Shown here one piece after another: positions 34,225 to 45,203 of a stretch of DNA of 64,000 bases (its first letter is position 1; the number at the start of each line of letters is the position of its first letter). The notes beneath the pieces are model-generated. The model saw nothing but the letters and a program-made list of their open reading frames with translations. It made no database searches and was not told where the DNA came from. The stretch covers positions 62,001 through 126,000 of the forward strand of contig NZ_JABCJE010000011.1 in NCBI RefSeq assembly GCF_013377535.1, read 5' to 3'. This DNA is from Donghicola mangrovi. GTDB lineage: Bacteria; Pseudomonadota; Alphaproteobacteria; Rhodobacterales; Rhodobacteraceae. The position numbers were made by a program, and so were the translations under genes.

Positions 34225-34614
34225 ATGACGCATCGCTTTTCCCTGCGGGTTTATTACGAAGACACCGATCTGGCGGGAATCGTCTACTACGCGAACTATC
34301 TGCGGTTTATCGAACGGGCCCGGACCGAGTGGGTGCGGGGACTGGGAATCGATCAGAAAGCCCTGCGCGAGGCCGAGGGAATCGTTTTTGCAGTGCGGCG
34401 TGTGGAGGCCGATTACCTGCATCCGGCCAAGTTCGACGACGAGTTGGTGGTGGAAACCAGCCCCACGGTTGTTACAGGCGCCCGCATTATTCTGCACCAA
34501 GAAGTCAAGCGCGGCGAAGAAGTGTTATTCAGCGCACAGGTCACAGTTGTTGCCCTATCTGAAACGGGGCATCCGGCGCGGCTTCCGGCGAACATTCGCC
34601 TGCTATTGCACTAA
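34225..34614 (+). CDS. ybgC: acyl-CoA thioesterase of the Tol-Pal locus (YbgC)
   Basis: A 129-residue single hotdog domain. YYEDTDLAGIVYYANYLRFIERARTEW is the YbgC/4-hydroxybenzoyl-CoA thioesterase signature with catalytic Asp in the EDTD segment and the HotDog helix behind it. VVETSPTVVTGARIILHQEV is the central strand pair. The family hydrolyses acyl-CoA or acyl-ACP and associates with lipid-synthesis enzymes at the inner membrane. It opens the ybgC-tolQRAB-pal-cpoB cluster, as in most proteobacteria. Confidence 0.93.
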   Translation: MTHRFSLRVYYEDTDLAGIVYYANYLRFIERARTEWVRGLGIDQKALREAEGIVFAVRRVEADYLHPAKFDDELVVETSPTVVTGARIILHQEVKRGEEVLFSAQVTVVALSETGHPARLPANIRLLLH

Positions 34615-34649
34615 AAAAGTCACTGTTACGGCCTGTTGACGCGCTTGTG

Positions 34650-34679
34650 TTGGCTTGCCTCTCCAAAGTTCTGTATTTT
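34650..34679 (+). promoter_or_regulatory. promoter candidate for tolQ
   Basis: TTGGCT (34650-34655) and TATTTT (34674-34679) are 18 bp apart in the 119-bp gap before tolQ. This would allow tol transcription independent of ybgC. Match only. Confidence 0.3.
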
Positions 34680-34733
34680 GCTGCGAAAATATCCGCGCAT
34701 TGAAGAATGCGGAATTAAGGCAAGAGCAGGCAT

Positions 34734-35429
34734 ATGGACGCAACGACCCTCGCAGTGGCGCAGGAGATTGATTTCTCCTTCTGGGCCCTTTTTGCACGCG
34801 CAACGTTTATTGTTAAAATCGTCATGATCATGTTGATCGCGGCGTCGTTCTGGGCGTGGTCGATCATCATCCAGAAATACATCGTCTATCGTAAGGCGAA
34901 AAAGGACGCGGAGGCCTTTGATCAGGCGTTCTGGTCCGGTGAGCCCTTGGACGAATTGTTCGATAACCTCGGGTCTGATCCCGAGGGCAGTCAGGCCAGG
35001 ATCTTTGCCGCGGCCATGACCGAGTGGCGGCGCAGCCATGACGCCGAGGGGCAGCTGATCCCCAACGCCCAATCCCGCATCGAGCGCAGCATGAACGTGG
35101 CCATCGCCCGCGAGGCTGACGATATGCAGTCCGGTCTGGGGTATCTGGCAACCATCGGGTCGGTGACGCCGTTTATCGGTCTGTTCGGGACCGTCATGGG
35201 CATCATGAACGCCTTTATCGAGATCGCAGAGCAGCAGAATACTTCGCTGGCCGTGGTTGCCCCCGGTATCGCCGAGGCGCTTCTGGCGACGGCGCTGGGT
35301 CTGCTGGCGGCTATTCCGGCGGTCGTGTTCTATAACCAGCTCAGCACCATCGCTGACAAGGTTCTGGGCGGCTACGAGGCCTTTGCCGACGAGTTCGCCA
35401 CCATTCTGTCCCGCCAGCTGGATAGCTGA
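34734..35429 (+). CDS. tolQ: Tol-Pal system proton-channel subunit TolQ
   Basis: A 231-residue inner-membrane protein of the MotA/TolQ/ExbB family. A first membrane helix lies near residues 22-45 (FIVKIVMIMLIAASFWAWSIII). A long cytoplasmic loop follows. Two further helices have TIGSVTPFIGLFGTVMGIMNAF and AEALLATALGLLAAIPAVVFYNQL, the conserved channel motifs. With TolR it harvests proton-motive force to energise TolA and outer-membrane constriction at division. Followed 3 bp later by tolR. Confidence 0.95.
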   Translation: MDATTLAVAQEIDFSFWALFARATFIVKIVMIMLIAASFWAWSIIIQKYIVYRKAKKDAEAFDQAFWSGEPLDELFDNLGSDPEGSQARIFAAAMTEWRRSHDAEGQLIPNAQSRIERSMNVAIAREADDMQSGLGYLATIGSVTPFIGLFGTVMGIMNAFIEIAEQQNTSLAVVAPGIAEALLATALGLLAAIPAVVFYNQLSTIADKVLGGYEAFADEFATILSRQLDS

Positions 35430-35432
35430 CGC

Positions 35433-35900
35433 ATGGGGGCGGGTGTCATCAAAAAGGCCAGTGGAGGCAGCCGGCGGCGTCGCAGCCGCGCGCAGCCAGT
35501 GGCCGAAATCAACGTCACGCCCTTTGTGGACGTGATGCTTGTGCTTCTGATTATCTTCATGGTGTCGGCGCCGCTGATGACCGTGGGTGTGCCCGTCGAG
35601 CTGCCGAAATCGGCCGCTGGCGCGCTGTCCGCGGACAAGGAAGAGCCGCTGACGGTTACGATGACCGGTGATGGCCGCGTCATGATCATGAAAACCGACG
35701 TAACCCGAGAGGAACTTGTGACCCGCCTGACCGCCATCGCGGCCGAGCGCGAGAGCCGCAAGGTGTTCCTGCGGGCCGACGGTGCAGTGCCTTATTCGGA
35801 CGTAATGACGGTGATGGGCGCCCTCAGTGCGGGTGGTTTCCCCGATATCGGTCTGGTGACCGATACGGGCGGCTCCCGACTGACGGGAAGCGGGAACTAG
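35433..35900 (+). CDS. tolR: Tol-Pal system protein TolR
   Basis: 155 residues, ExbD/TolR family. A basic N terminus precedes EINVTPFVDVMLVLLIIFMVSAPLM, the single membrane helix whose Asp is the proton-pathway residue. The periplasmic domain has VELPKSAAG, VFLRADGAVPYSDVMTVMGALSAGGFPDIGLVTD, the fold that binds peptidoglycan in the active state. It forms the TolQ5R2 motor with the preceding gene. No good ribosome-binding site is visible, consistent with coupling to tolQ 3 bp upstream. Confidence 0.95.
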   Translation: MGAGVIKKASGGSRRRRSRAQPVAEINVTPFVDVMLVLLIIFMVSAPLMTVGVPVELPKSAAGALSADKEEPLTVTMTGDGRVMIMKTDVTREELVTRLTAIAAERESRKVFLRADGAVPYSDVMTVMGALSAGGFPDIGLVTDTGGSRLTGSGN

Positions 35901-35909
35901 GGGCGAACG

Positions 35910-37031
35910 GTGAAGACCGGCACCTATATCTCTGGCGCAGGGCATACCCTGGTTTTGTTGTGGGCGATCTTTGGTGGCGTCTTCAAGAGCGAGCCTTTGC
36001 CCATCGTCAACGCAACCGACGTGTCGCTGATTTCCGCCGAGGAATTCGCCAACCTGATGTCGCCGGAGACCGATCCGAACGCGACAGAGGTGGTGCCCCA
36101 AGAGGCGCCCAAGGCAGAGCCTCAGGAGATCAAGCAGGCCTTGCGTCCGCCTGAACGGCCCGAACCGCAGCCCGAACCCGAGCCAGAGCCAGAACCGGCT
36201 CCTGCGCCCGAACCCGAGCCTGTGATCCCCGAAGTCCCGGTCGAGGCACCCGATGCCCCGCCCAGTGAAACCCCGACCCCCGAGCAGGCGCCGCGCGTGT
36301 CTGACACCGCCGTGCCCAAGCCGCCCGAGGATGCCGAAGTGGCCCCCGAAAAGGTCGAGGCCGCCGATGCCGACGTGCCCGCCGAAACGCCGGTCGAGGA
36401 AGAAAAGAAACCCGCAGCCCCCGAGGCCGCAACGACCGAAATCGTGACCGAGGCCGAGAAGCCTTCGTCGTCGATGGACAAGTCGCTGCGCCCGATGCTG
36501 CGTCCCAACCGGCCCACGCCTCCGCCCGTGGAGACAGCCGAAGCCAAACCCGACGCGAAACCCGCCAAAAAGGCCGAGGAAAAGCCGAAGGAAGAGCCCA
36601 AGAAAGAGGCCGCGCCCGCGAACGATCCGCTGGCCGGAGCGCTTGAGGGGGCCTTGGCCGAAGCTCTGGGTGGCGCGACCGGTGATCCGGCCCCCAGCCG
36701 CAGTGCTGCCCCGCCCCTGAGCGCGGGCGAGCGCGAAGGTCTGCGGGTGTCGGTCCAACAGTGCTGGGTTGTGGACGTGGGATCGCAAGCGGCGAACGTG
36801 ACCGTGGTTGTGTCGATGAACATGAACCCCGACGGCACCGTGGATCAGGGCAGCATCCAGCTGGTCTCGTCCTCGGGGGGCGAGGGGCCTGCCATCGAAA
36901 CCGCCTATCAGGCCGCCCGCCGCGCGATCGTGCGCTGCCAACGCCAAGGCTATCCGCTGCCGTCGGAAAAGTACGACCAGTGGAAACAAATCGAAATGAC
37001 TTTTGATCCTTCGCAGATGCGACTGCGCTAG
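35910..37031 (+). CDS. tolA: Tol-Pal system protein TolA
   Basis: 373 residues starting with GTG at 35910, 9 bp after tolR. An N-terminal membrane helix (about 5-24) precedes a long linker of Pro-Glu and Ala-Lys-Glu repeats (PEPEPEPEP, KKAEEKPKEEPKKEAAP), the extended arm that crosses the periplasm. A C-terminal domain of about 100 residues (QCWVVDVGSQAANVTVVV, AYQAARRAIVRCQRQGYPLP) contacts TolB and Pal. The Pro/Glu linker differs from the Ala/Lys helix of E. coli TolA. The opposite strand shows a very long open frame here that is a composition artefact. Confidence 0.92.
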   Translation: MKTGTYISGAGHTLVLLWAIFGGVFKSEPLPIVNATDVSLISAEEFANLMSPETDPNATEVVPQEAPKAEPQEIKQALRPPERPEPQPEPEPEPEPAPAPEPEPVIPEVPVEAPDAPPSETPTPEQAPRVSDTAVPKPPEDAEVAPEKVEAADADVPAETPVEEEKKPAAPEAATTEIVTEAEKPSSSMDKSLRPMLRPNRPTPPPVETAEAKPDAKPAKKAEEKPKEEPKKEAAPANDPLAGALEGALAEALGGATGDPAPSRSAAPPLSAGEREGLRVSVQQCWVVDVGSQAANVTVVVSMNMNPDGTVDQGSIQLVSSSGGEGPAIETAYQAARRAIVRCQRQGYPLPSEKYDQWKQIEMTFDPSQMRLR

Positions 37032-37073
37032 GATCGGACCTGAACAAAACTCTACGAACGTGGGGACGGAGTA

Positions 37074-38408
37074 ATGATGAAACCCTTTGCACATGCCGCC
37101 GCTCTGGCATTGGCGCTGATGGCGGGAACCGCAGCGCCTGTGCTGGCGCAGTCCGGTCCTTTGCGGATCGACATCACCCAAGGTGTGATCGAGCCGATGC
37201 CGATCGCGATCCCGCAATTCGTTGCCGAAAGCGCGGGCGCGCAGGACGTGGCAGCCCAGCTGACCAGCGTGATTGCCGCCGATCTGGTGGGAACCGGCCT
37301 CTTCCGCGAAATCCCCCGCGAGGCGTTCATCAGCCAGATCAGCAACTTCAACGCCCCCGTTCAGTACGCTGACTGGAAGGCCGTGAACGCGCAGGCTCTG
37401 GTGACTGGTGCGGTGTCGACCGATGCCAGCGGTCGCCTAATCATCAAGTTCCGCCTGCATGACGTGTTCAGCGGCGGCGAAATGGGCGAGGGTCTGCAAT
37501 TTGCCGGCACCGTCGATGGCTGGCGCCGTATGGCCCACAAGGTGGCCGATCAGGTCTACAGCCGCATCACCGGCGAAGGCCCGTACTTTGACAGCCGCGT
37601 GGTGTTCGTGTCCGAGCAAGGCTCCAAGGCGCAGCGTCAGAAGCGTCTGGCGATCATGGATTACGACGGTGCGAACGTGAACTACCTGACCGATGCCAGC
37701 AGCATCGTTCTGGCGCCGCGCTTCTCGCCTGATGGCAGCCGTGTGCTGTACACCAGCTACGAAAGCGGCTTCCCCCGCATCTATGTAATGGATGTGGGCT
37801 CGGCTTCGCGCCGTGCGCTGGCGGACCAGCCCGGCACCATGAGCTTTGCCCCCCGTTTCGGCCCCGATGGCAACACCGTGGTCTATTCGGTCACCGAAGG
37901 CGGCAACACCGATCTTTATGCGCTGAACATGGCAACCGGCGGGCGTTCGCGTCTGACCAGCGCCCCCTCGATCGAGACCGCGCCGAGCTTTAGCCCCGAT
38001 GGCAGCAAGATCGTGTTCGAGAGCGACCGTTCGGGCAGCCAGCAGCTGTATATCATGTCGTCCGGCGGCGGTGAGCCGACCCGCATCAGCTTTGGTGACG
38101 GCCGTTACGGCACCCCCGTATGGTCGCCCCGCGGTGATATGATCGCGTTCACCAAGCAGAACAAAGGCCGCTTCCACATTGGCGTGATGCGCGTCGATGG
38201 CAGCGAAGAGCGCCTGCTCACAGCGTCTTTCCTTGACGAAGGCCCGACTTGGTCCCCCAATGGCCGCGTGATCATGTTTACCCGTGAAAGCCAGGGCGAA
38301 AGTGGCGCCGCGGCAATGTATTCGGTCGATATCTCGGGACGTAACCTGAAGCGCGTGCCCCTTCCCGCCGGTGGTTCCGACCCCGCGTGGTCGCCGCTGC
38401 AGCGCTAA
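37074..38408 (+). CDS. tolB: Tol-Pal system beta-propeller protein TolB
   Basis: A 444-residue periplasmic protein with signal peptide (about 1-25, ending APVLAQ). The N-terminal alpha/beta domain (about 26-160) is followed by a six-blade propeller. Its blades show the repeated [61 protein letters not shown] and [14 protein letters not shown] signatures. TolB binds Pal or TolA alternately during cell constriction. It lies 42 bp after tolA. Confidence 0.96.
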   Translation: MMKPFAHAAALALALMAGTAAPVLAQSGPLRIDITQGVIEPMPIAIPQFVAESAGAQDVAAQLTSVIAADLVGTGLFREIPREAFISQISNFNAPVQYADWKAVNAQALVTGAVSTDASGRLIIKFRLHDVFSGGEMGEGLQFAGTVDGWRRMAHKVADQVYSRITGEGPYFDSRVVFVSEQGSKAQRQKRLAIMDYDGANVNYLTDASSIVLAPRFSPDGSRVLYTSYESGFPRIYVMDVGSASRRALADQPGTMSFAPRFGPDGNTVVYSVTEGGNTDLYALNMATGGRSRLTSAPSIETAPSFSPDGSKIVFESDRSGSQQLYIMSSGGGEPTRISFGDGRYGTPVWSPRGDMIAFTKQNKGRFHIGVMRVDGSEERLLTASFLDEGPTWSPNGRVIMFTRESQGESGAAAMYSVDISGRNLKRVPLPAGGSDPAWSPLQR

Positions 38409-38469
38409 CCGTATCTTGGGCGGAAGCCCTGTGTTATAACGCTCAAAAATCGAAAGAGCAGGAACCAAC

Positions 38470-38988
38470 ATGAAATCTCTTGGCACAATCGTACTTCTCG
38501 TTGCCGCACTGGGCCTGTCGGCCTGTTCGAAGACCGGCGCGGACCGTTTCGGCAACGGCGCGGGCATGGACGGCGCGAACGCCTATGGCGCAGGCGCGAA
38601 CGGCGCGTATGGCGATCCCAGCAGCATCGGTTATTTCCAGAACGCCGTCGGCGACCGCGTGTTGTTCGAGGTTGACCAGTCGACCCTGACCGCGACCGCG
38701 CAGGACACCCTGATGAAGCAGGCCCAGTGGCTGCTGACCAACGGCGACTACAAAGCCATCATCGAAGGCCACGCCGACGAGCAGGGCACCCGTGAATACA
38801 ACATCGCGCTGGGCGCACGCCGCGCCACCGCAGCGCGTGATTTCCTGGTCTCGCAGGGTGTGCCCGCGAGCCGTCTGGAAATTGTGTCCTATGGCAAAGA
38901 GCGCCCCATCGCGGTTTGCTCGACCGAGAGCTGCTATTCGCAGAACCGTCGTGCTGTGACCGTAATTTCGGGCGGTTTCTCGAGCTAA
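38470..38988 (+). CDS. pal: peptidoglycan-associated lipoprotein Pal
   Basis: 172 residues with lipobox LSAC (lipidated Cys19). After a Gly/Ala/Asn-rich linker (NGAGMDGANAYGAGANGAYG) comes an OmpA-like domain with VGDRVLFEVDQSTLT, IIEGHADEQGTREYNIALGARRA and SYGKERPIAVCSTESC. These residues bind meso-diaminopimelate of murein. An extra disulphide pair near the C terminus (ICSTESCY region) is typical of alphaproteobacterial Pal. It anchors the outer membrane and is the TolB partner. Confidence 0.96.
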   Translation: MKSLGTIVLLVAALGLSACSKTGADRFGNGAGMDGANAYGAGANGAYGDPSSIGYFQNAVGDRVLFEVDQSTLTATAQDTLMKQAQWLLTNGDYKAIIEGHADEQGTREYNIALGARRATAARDFLVSQGVPASRLEIVSYGKERPIAVCSTESCYSQNRRAVTVISGGFSS

Positions 38989-39012
38989 TCTGACACAGAA
39001 AGGAAGAACGCG

Positions 39013-39861
39013 ATGCTTCGGCAAACCTTTGGCGCGCTGATGATCGGGACTGTGCTGGCCACTTCGGTGCCAGCCGTGGCCCAACAGGCCGATGCGGCAA
39101 CGCTGGCCGATCTGCGCCAGCAGCTGTCGGTTCTGCATGTGGACATCCAGCGTCTCAAGCGCGAGCTGTCCACCACTGGCGCCCCCGGTGGCGGCACTCA
39201 GGGCGGGACCCTGTTGAGCCGTGTGGATTCGATCGAGGCCGAAATGACCCGCCTGACCAACCGTGTCGAGGAACTGGGCCATCGCGTGGAGACGGTCGTT
39301 GAATCGGGCACCAACCGCGTCAACGACCTGAACTTCCGTCTGTGCGAACTGGAGCCCGGCTGCGACGTGTCCACTTTGCAGGACATGCCGCGTCTGGGCG
39401 GGGCCGATGCGAGCGCGAATATGCCCGTGTCGCCCATCGCGCCCGCGGGGGGTGCTGCGGCGCCCACCACGGAGCTGGCCATGAGCGAGCAGGCCGATTT
39501 CGACAGTGCGCAGGCCGCATATGCCGAGGGCCGCTTTGCGGACGCGGCGGCTGGCTTTGCCACCTTTGTCGAGACCTATCCCGGCAGCCCGCTGACCGCT
39601 GACGCGCATCTGGGCCGCGCCCGTGCGCTGAAGCAGGTGCAGGACACCCGTGAAAGCGCGCGCGCCTATTTGCAGGCGTTCTCGACCGATCCCGAGGGGC
39701 CCGGCGCTGCCGAAGCCCTGACCGGACTGGGCACCGCATTGGGCGCTTTGGGCCAGAACAACGAGGCCTGCGTGACCCTGTCCGAGGTCAGCGTGCGCTT
39801 CCCCGGCGATCCGGCGGTGGCAGATGCCACTGACGCGATGGGCCGACTGGGCTGCTCGTGA
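39013..39861 (+). CDS. cpoB: cell division coordinator CpoB (YbgF)
   Basis: A 282-residue periplasmic protein: signal peptide (about 1-23, ending PAVAQQ) and an N-terminal trimerising coiled coil (about 26-95: LRQQLSVLHVDIQRLKREL, DSIEAEMTRLTNRVEELGHRVE). A low-complexity linker follows, then a TPR domain (about 160-282: FDSAQAAYAEGRFADAAAGFATFVETYPGSPL). CpoB links Tol-Pal constriction to peptidoglycan synthesis by PBP1B in E. coli. The final 4 bp overlap tilS. Confidence 0.93.
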   Translation: MLRQTFGALMIGTVLATSVPAVAQQADAATLADLRQQLSVLHVDIQRLKRELSTTGAPGGGTQGGTLLSRVDSIEAEMTRLTNRVEELGHRVETVVESGTNRVNDLNFRLCELEPGCDVSTLQDMPRLGGADASANMPVSPIAPAGGAAAPTTELAMSEQADFDSAQAAYAEGRFADAAAGFATFVETYPGSPLTADAHLGRARALKQVQDTRESARAYLQAFSTDPEGPGAAEALTGLGTALGALGQNNEACVTLSEVSVRFPGDPAVADATDAMGRLGCS

Positions 39862-41087
39862 GCGAGGCGCTTCGCGACGTTATTGCGCGGCTTCGGGCCG
39901 CGCCACAGCCCCTCGGCATTGCGGTGTCGGGGGGCTCTGATTCTGTGGGTCTGATGCGGATGGCGGCAGTCGCGGGCATCAAGCCGCGCATTGTGACCGT
40001 CGATCACCGACTGCGCCCCGAAGCGCGGGACGAGGCCGAAGGGGTCGCCGCCCATGCCGCCGCGCTGGGCTTCAAGCACGACATTCTGGAATGGACCGAC
40101 TGGGACGGGCAGGGGAACCTGATGGACGCCGCCCGCCGGGCGCGCCAGCGTCTGATCGGCGCGTGGGCCGCCGAGCATGAATTGCAGGTCGTGGCGCTGG
40201 GACACACGCTGGATGATCAGGCCGAGACGGTTCTGATGCGTCTGGCGCGGGCCTCGGGGGTGGATGGTCTGTCCGCCATGTCCGAATGGCGCGAGGCCGC
40301 GTGGGGCTTCTGGTGGCGTCCGATGCTGGACTGCCCCCGTCAGGACATCCGAGACTGGCTGGCCGGGGACGGGGTGCCTTGGGTCGATGATCCCTCGAAC
40401 GAGAACGAGCGGTTTACCCGCGTGCAGATGCGCAAGGCCTTGCCCTTGCTGGCGGAACTGGGGATCGGGCCCGATGTGCTGGCGCAGGTCGCCTTGCACC
40501 AGCAGGCCGCCCGTGACGCGCTGGACGAAGTGACCGCAGAACTGGCGGGCCGGATCGCCACCGTGGACGGGGGAATGCTGGTTTTGCAGGCAGAGCCCCT
40601 GTGGGCCGCCCCCGCTGAAATCGCCCGCCGCCTGATCACCGCCGCCCTGCGCTGGATTGCGCCCGCGCCCTATGCCCCGCGGTCCGATGCGGTCGAGGGG
40701 GCGATCGCCGCCCTGCGCGCCGATCAGGGCACCACGCTGGCCGGCTGCGCCCTGCGCCCGCGCCAAGGCACCGTGACGATTTTCCGCGAATATAATGCCG
40801 TCCGCGATCTGGTTGCCGCGCCGCCCGCCCTGTGGGACGGGGTCTGGCACACCGCCGCCCCCGAAGGCGCCGAGCCGGTCCAAATCCGCGCCCTTGGCCC
40901 CGAAGGGATGCGCCAACTGCCCGAAGGCCGCCCCGACACACGCCCCTATGCGGCCCTGATCGCCGAGCCCGCCTTGTGGCAAAATGACCGCCTGATTGCC
41001 GCGCCAATGGCCGATTGGCCGAATGGTTGGCGGATTTACCGCGAAAACGGCACAGATGATTTCATTCAATGCATCTTATCGCATTGA
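39858..41087 (+). CDS. tilS: tRNA(Ile)-lysidine synthase
   Basis: 409 residues starting with GTG at 39858, overlapping cpoB by 4 bp. The PP-loop ATP pyrophosphatase motif AVSGGSDSVGLMRM is at the N terminus. LGHTLDDQAETVLMRLARASGVDGL and WRPMLDCPRQDIRDWL form the TilS catalytic core. TilS converts C34 of tRNA-Ile(CAU) to lysidine so that AUA is read. The C-terminal half is divergent, as usual. Its link to cpoB and ftsH matches the general order tilS-ftsH. Confidence 0.94.
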   Translation: MSEALRDVIARLRAAPQPLGIAVSGGSDSVGLMRMAAVAGIKPRIVTVDHRLRPEARDEAEGVAAHAAALGFKHDILEWTDWDGQGNLMDAARRARQRLIGAWAAEHELQVVALGHTLDDQAETVLMRLARASGVDGLSAMSEWREAAWGFWWRPMLDCPRQDIRDWLAGDGVPWVDDPSNENERFTRVQMRKALPLLAELGIGPDVLAQVALHQQAARDALDEVTAELAGRIATVDGGMLVLQAEPLWAAPAEIARRLITAALRWIAPAPYAPRSDAVEGAIAALRADQGTTLAGCALRPRQGTVTIFREYNAVRDLVAAPPALWDGVWHTAAPEGAEPVQIRALGPEGMRQLPEGRPDTRPYAALIAEPALWQNDRLIAAPMADWPNGWRIYRENGTDDFIQCILSH

Positions 41088-41111
41088 ACCTCGCTTCTTA
41101 GTCTCTATTTT
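41084..41111 (+). promoter_or_regulatory. promoter candidate for ftsH
   Basis: TTGAAC (41084-41089) and TATTTT (41106-41111) are 16 bp apart, overlapping the tilS stop region and about 54 bp ahead of ftsH. The TTGAA start is compatible with either housekeeping or heat-shock (RpoH) recognition. Confidence 0.35.
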
Positions 41112-41164
41112 GATGTGAAAAGGTCGGGGCGCGTCTTCGGCTTTGGACTTCAAGGAGATGACTT

Positions 41165-43081
<1,917 letters not shown>

Positions 43082-43090
43082 TTCCCGATC

Positions 43091-43118
43091 ACGCCCCGCC
43101 CAACCGCGGGGCGTTTTC
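43091..43118 (+). terminator. intrinsic terminator of ftsH
   Basis: ACGCCCCGC (43091-43099) and GCGGGGCGT (43106-43114) form a perfect stem followed by TTTTC. Confidence 0.9.
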
Positions 43119-43154
43119 TTTTGCCAGACAGGGGTTTGCCGCTCATCGGGAAAA

Positions 43155-43181
43155 CCCTGCTTCTTTTTGCTCCAAATACTC
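43155..43181 (-). repeat. dispersed intergenic element, copy 3
   Basis: On the minus strand it reads GAGTATTTGGAGCAAAAAGA then AGCAGGG. It lies between the ftsH terminator and the MOSC gene, and matches copies 1 and 4 best. Confidence 0.6.
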
Positions 43182-43227
43182 ACTATCCCGAAGCGGACCA
43201 CAGGCCCGACGCGCGAAAGGACTCACT

Positions 43228-43824
43228 ATGCCCGCCCTCAAGCCCACCGATTTCACCGCCACCATCACTTGGCTGGGGCACGTGTCCGACCGCGAAGCCT
43301 CGCTGGCCTCGCAGCCGCTCGATGAGATGGAGCTGACCTTTGCGGGCGTCGCGACCGAAATCCACGGCGGCCTCACCCGTCCGTCCTGTAGCCGCGTTGT
43401 GTCCCAGCACCCCAAGGGCACCGAGATCGCCAACGTCCGCCAGCTGACCATTCTGTCCGCCGAAGAACTGGCCCAAGTGGCCGAGAAGATCGGCGTGGAT
43501 GCCTTCAACCCCGCTTGGGCGGGAATCAGCATCGTCATCGAGGGGATTCCCGATTTCAGCCATGTGCCGCCCTCGTCGCGCCTTCAGGCCGAAAGCGGGG
43601 CCACCATCGTGATCGACATGGAAAACCGTCCCTGCCATCTGCCCGCCAAGGTTATTGATCAGGACGCCCCCGGCGCGGGCGGCAAGTTCAAAACCGCCGC
43701 TTCGGGCCGCCGCGGTGTGACTGCTTGGGTCGAGCGCCCCGGTACGCTCAAGGTCGGTGATACCCTGCGCCTGCACATCCCCGATCAGCCCGTTTGGCAG
43801 CATTTGGACGCAGCCCGCAGCTAA
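43228..43824 (+). CDS. MOSC-domain protein
   Basis: 198 residues from ATG 43228; the frame is open far upstream through ftsH but no start there is plausible. The MOSC fold is suggested by GGLTRPSCSR (with the conserved Cys region), SRLQAESGATIVIDMENRPC and GRRGVTAWVERPGTLKVGDTLRLH. MOSC domains are related to the molybdenum-cofactor sulfurase C terminus and carry persulfide sulfur or bind Moco; stand-alone bacterial members are mostly uncharacterised (YiiM-like). It stands alone between terminators, 100 bp ahead of chorismate mutase. Confidence 0.8.
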   Translation: MPALKPTDFTATITWLGHVSDREASLASQPLDEMELTFAGVATEIHGGLTRPSCSRVVSQHPKGTEIANVRQLTILSAEELAQVAEKIGVDAFNPAWAGISIVIEGIPDFSHVPPSSRLQAESGATIVIDMENRPCHLPAKVIDQDAPGAGGKFKTAASGRRGVTAWVERPGTLKVGDTLRLHIPDQPVWQHLDAARS

Positions 43825-43918
43825 TATGCCGCTCTGAGGCCGATCGGGCACTTGTCCCGCGCCTCAGAACCGACTACCTGCGGGCGCAACACCGACAGCC
43901 CGCAGGAGATGTGACAGC

Positions 43919-44233
43919 ATGGACAGGACGCGCCGCGCCCCTACCGAGTGCCCCGACATGCCTACCTTGCGTGCCCAGATCGACGATCTGGACACCCAGC
44001 TCGTGACCCTTTTGGCGGAACGCGCGACCTATATCGACCGCGCCATCCAGCTGAAGCCGAGTGCAGGTCTCCCCGCCCGTATTCGTGATCGGGTCGAGGA
44101 AGTTGTCGCGAACGTACGAAATAAGGCGGATTTGCAGGGGCTCGACCCCGAATTGATTGAGAGCCTCTGGCGCAAGATCATCGACTGGTCGATCGATCGC
44201 GAGGAACGGGTTCTCGGGACCCACAAGGAGTAA
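43919..44233 (+). CDS. chorismate mutase, AroQ class
   Basis: A 104-residue all-helical monofunctional chorismate mutase. [30 protein letters not shown] is helix 1 with the active-site Arg and Lys. [44 protein letters not shown] completes the fold (second Arg, Gln/Glu). It converts chorismate to prephenate for Phe and Tyr; a role as isochorismate-pyruvate lyase is less likely because no siderophore genes are near. An internal ATG at codon 14 is an alternative start. folD begins 4 bp after its stop and takes its ribosome-binding site from the last codons. Confidence 0.88.
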   Translation: MDRTRRAPTECPDMPTLRAQIDDLDTQLVTLLAERATYIDRAIQLKPSAGLPARIRDRVEEVVANVRNKADLQGLDPELIESLWRKIIDWSIDREERVLGTHKE

Positions 44234-44237
44234 CCAG

Positions 44238-45140
44238 ATGACCGCGAAGATCATCGACGGCAAGGCCTTTGCGGCCACGGTACGCGAAAAGGTGGCAGGC
44301 CATGTCAGCCGCCTGAAAGAAGAGCACGGCATCACCCCCGGTCTGGCGGTGGTTCTGGTGGGTGAGGACCCCGCGTCGCAAGTCTATGTCCGCTCGAAGG
44401 GCAAGCAGACAGTCGAAGCTGGCATGAACAGCTATGAGCACAAGCTGGATGCCACCACGTCCGAGGCGGATCTGCTGGCGCTGATCGACCAGCTGAACAA
44501 CGATCCGGCGGTTCACGGTATTCTGGTGCAGTTGCCGCTGCCCGACCATCTGGACAGCGATCTGGTGATCAACTCGATTGATCCGGCCAAGGATGTGGAC
44601 GGCTTCCACATCTCGAACGTGGGTCTCTTGGGCACGGGTCAGAAGGCCATGGTGCCTTGCACCCCGCTGGGCTGCTTGATGATGCTGCGCGATTACCATG
44701 GCTCGCTCTCGGGCATGAACGCTGTGGTCATTGGACGCTCGAACATCGTGGGCAAGCCGATGGCGCAACTGCTGCTGGGGGATAGCTGCACTGTGACCAT
44801 CGCCCACAGCCGTACCAAGGATCTGGCCGATGTGGTTCGCCGCGCGGATATCGTGGTTGCCGCCGTTGGCCGCCCCGAGATGGTCCCCGGCGACTGGATC
44901 AAAGAAGGCGCGACCGTGATCGACGTGGGCATCAACCGCATCGACGCCCCCGAAAAGGGCGAGGGCAAGACCCGTCTGGTCGGCGACGTTCATTTCGACA
45001 GCGCTGTCGAAGTTGCTGGCGCGATCACCCCCGTTCCGGGCGGTGTTGGCCCGATGACCATCGCGTGCCTTCTGGCGAACACCGTCACCGCGTGCTGCCG
45101 CGCGAACGGTTTGGCCGAGCCTCAGGGCCTGACCGCGTAA
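44238..45140 (+). CDS. folD: bifunctional methylenetetrahydrofolate dehydrogenase/cyclohydrolase
   Basis: 300 residues from ATG 44238 behind AAGGAG. The N-terminal catalytic domain has [16 protein letters not shown] with the active-site Tyr and Lys. [13 protein letters not shown] and PAKDVDGFH are conserved. The NADP-binding domain has [28 protein letters not shown] and [12 protein letters not shown]. It interconverts 5,10-methylene- and 10-formyl-tetrahydrofolate, feeding purines and, through MetF at 47.6 kb, methionine. Terminated by a strong hairpin. Confidence 0.97.
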   Translation: MTAKIIDGKAFAATVREKVAGHVSRLKEEHGITPGLAVVLVGEDPASQVYVRSKGKQTVEAGMNSYEHKLDATTSEADLLALIDQLNNDPAVHGILVQLPLPDHLDSDLVINSIDPAKDVDGFHISNVGLLGTGQKAMVPCTPLGCLMMLRDYHGSLSGMNAVVIGRSNIVGKPMAQLLLGDSCTVTIAHSRTKDLADVVRRADIVVAAVGRPEMVPGDWIKEGATVIDVGINRIDAPEKGEGKTRLVGDVHFDSAVEVAGAITPVPGGVGPMTIACLLANTVTACCRANGLAEPQGLTA

Positions 45141-45164
45141 ACTGCGATTTGACGGAATTGAATG

Positions 45165-45195
45165 ACGCGCGGTCCCCCAAGGGCCGCGCGTTTTT
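45165..45195 (+). terminator. intrinsic terminator of folD
   Basis: ACGCGCGG (45165-45172) pairs with CCGCGCGT (45184-45191), extended by CCC/GGG inside, then TTTTT. It lies between convergent folD and the Lrp-type gene. Confidence 0.9.
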
Positions 45196-45203
45196 CTATG
45201 GGA

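Noticed and set aside
34626-37217. 863-codon open frame on the minus strand
   Set aside because: It lies antisense to tolQ, tolR and tolA, and its His/Arg/Gly-rich composition mirrors high-GC third positions of those genes; no domain is visible.
39666-41069. 467-codon open frame on the minus strand
   Set aside because: Antisense to cpoB and tilS, Gly/Gln/Arg-rich without any recognisable motif.
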